This document shows positions 5,457 through 6,041 of a stretch of 6,041 nt of DNA, one piece after another (within the stretch, counting starts at the first letter, position 1; the number at the start of each line of letters is the position of its first letter). The DNA lies in assembly GCA_003554375.1 (NCBI GenBank), contig PWGF01000370.1, positions 1-6,041 of the forward strand, read 5' to 3'. A program made the position numbers and the translations under genes. Below the pieces are notes generated by a model. The model worked only from the letters and a program-made list of their open reading frames with translations. It was not told the DNA's origin and ran no database searches. Origin of the DNA: Spirochaetaceae bacterium. Lineage in GTDB: Bacteria; Spirochaetota; Spirochaetia; DSM-27196; SKKC01.

Positions 5457-6041
5457 ATGTCCGACATCTTCGTAAACCTGAAGCGATTCGATGTTCCTCG
5501 AAGCTACGGCGGAATCTGCCCTACCGATGATCCGCAGGAGTGGATCAGGTCAGTGATCCGAGAGACGGTTCAGCAAGGTCTGGGCACAACCGCGGACTTG
5601 AAGCTTACCTATCTTCTCCCCGAAGGGCTCGTGCTTCCCGCACGAGAGGAGCTGGAGCGGTTCCCGCAAGACGAGCGCTCCACGGTTTCCATCGGCGTCG
5701 AAGGCGTCTTTCGTCATGACGTGCAACCCGGAGGAAACTTCGGGGCATTCACGAGCAACCTTCCGGCGACCGCGGCGAAAAACCTGGGGGCGGAATGGGC
5801 CATTGTCGGACACTCCGAAGAACGCAAAGACAAACTGGGGATTCTCTCGGCGTACGACCAGGAGATCGACAAGGACGACCGGAAGCGGAAACGCGCACTC
5901 GAAACGGTGAATAGACTGATTCAGCAGGAGACGGCGTCGGCCCTTGAAGCGGGAATGGACGTTCTTGTGTGCATCGGGGAAACTGCGGAGGAGCGAGGGG
6001 AAGGCTCATTCGAGGAGCAAAAGGCACGGGTCCGGGAGGCG
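5457..6041 (+). CDS. tpiA: Triosephosphate isomerase, divergent type (N-terminal 195 codons)
   Basis: Interconverts dihydroxyacetone phosphate and glyceraldehyde 3-phosphate in glycolysis, in the cytoplasm. The start at ATG 5457 has AAGGAGG 4 nt upstream. The usual NWKMN start is replaced by NLKRFD (7-12), which keeps Asn7 and the substrate-binding Lys9. Family marks are GGNFGAFTSN (92-101, in place of GAYTGE), AIVGHSEERKD (115-125) with catalytic His119, and CIGETAEER (172-180). The spacing from GHSEER to CIGET is about 48 residues against about 27 in E. coli TIM, so there is an insertion of roughly 20 residues (within about 124-165, charged KDDRKRKR). The catalytic Glu loop lies beyond the right edge. 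I recall similar NLKRFDVP-type isomerases from some spirochaetes and clostridia, so this is probably a distinct TIM subfamily rather than a broken gene. It most likely has its own promoter at 5203-5232. Confidence 0.95.
   Translation, partial: MSDIFVNLKRFDVPRSYGGICPTDDPQEWIRSVIRETVQQGLGTTADLKLTYLLPEGLVLPAREELERFPQDERSTVSIGVEGVFRHDVQPGGNFGAFTSNLPATAAKNLGAEWAIVGHSEERKDKLGILSAYDQEIDKDDRKRKRALETVNRLIQQETASALEAGMDVLVCIGETAEERGEGSFEEQKARVREA

Noticed and set aside
5437..5475. 12-codon upstream ORF overlapping the tpiA start
   Set aside because: It has no ribosome binding site of its own and the tpiA Shine-Dalgarno lies inside it. A chance ATG is more likely.

Overview
The window is GC-rich bacterial DNA, about 60% GC by eye, with strongly acidic exported proteins. 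It looks like a chromosomal segment rather than a mobile or phage region. No rRNA, tRNA, CRISPR array, transposase or integrase was seen. Three things make a spirochaete-like, possibly salt-adapted host plausible: a lipoprotein metalloprotease that starts with a DUF5018-like beta-sandwich domain, a relaxed lipobox in a small membrane protein, and an unusual triosephosphate isomerase variant beginning NLKRFD. This taxonomic reading is an inference and was not tested by any search.

Left part, minus strand (1-1683): a two-gene operon. The upstream gene (1683 to 823) encodes a protein-L-isoaspartate O-methyltransferase with an N-terminal signal peptide and an acidic Pro/Glu-rich linker. Seven bases later starts a multi-pass membrane protein (815 to beyond base 1). 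It resembles the membrane domain of large spermidine/spermine synthase-like proteins. Its reading frame runs through eleven 9-bp tandem repeats at the very edge of the window, encoding (Asp-Ala-Val)n.

Middle (1684-2310): a 627-bp divergent intergenic region with no convincing gene. It holds one possible 35-codon Cys-containing mini-ORF behind a good Shine-Dalgarno sequence, and a short direct repeat.

Right part, plus strand (2311-6041): a 744-aa acidic lipoprotein with an HELQH zinc-protease motif; a 129-aa membrane-anchored or lipidated protein with a small beta-rich domain; a 382-bp gap with a good sigma-70-type promoter and a structured leader; and the first 195 codons of a divergent triosephosphate isomerase (tpiA) that runs off the right edge.

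Functionally, the window joins two cell-envelope clusters (exported protein repair methyltransferase plus membrane synthase-like protein; surface protease plus small envelope protein) to a central glycolysis gene with its own promoter. No clear-cut new multi-gene system is visible. The most unusual items are the exported methyltransferase/membrane synthase pair, the in-frame DAV repeat, and the structured leader with the variant TIM.
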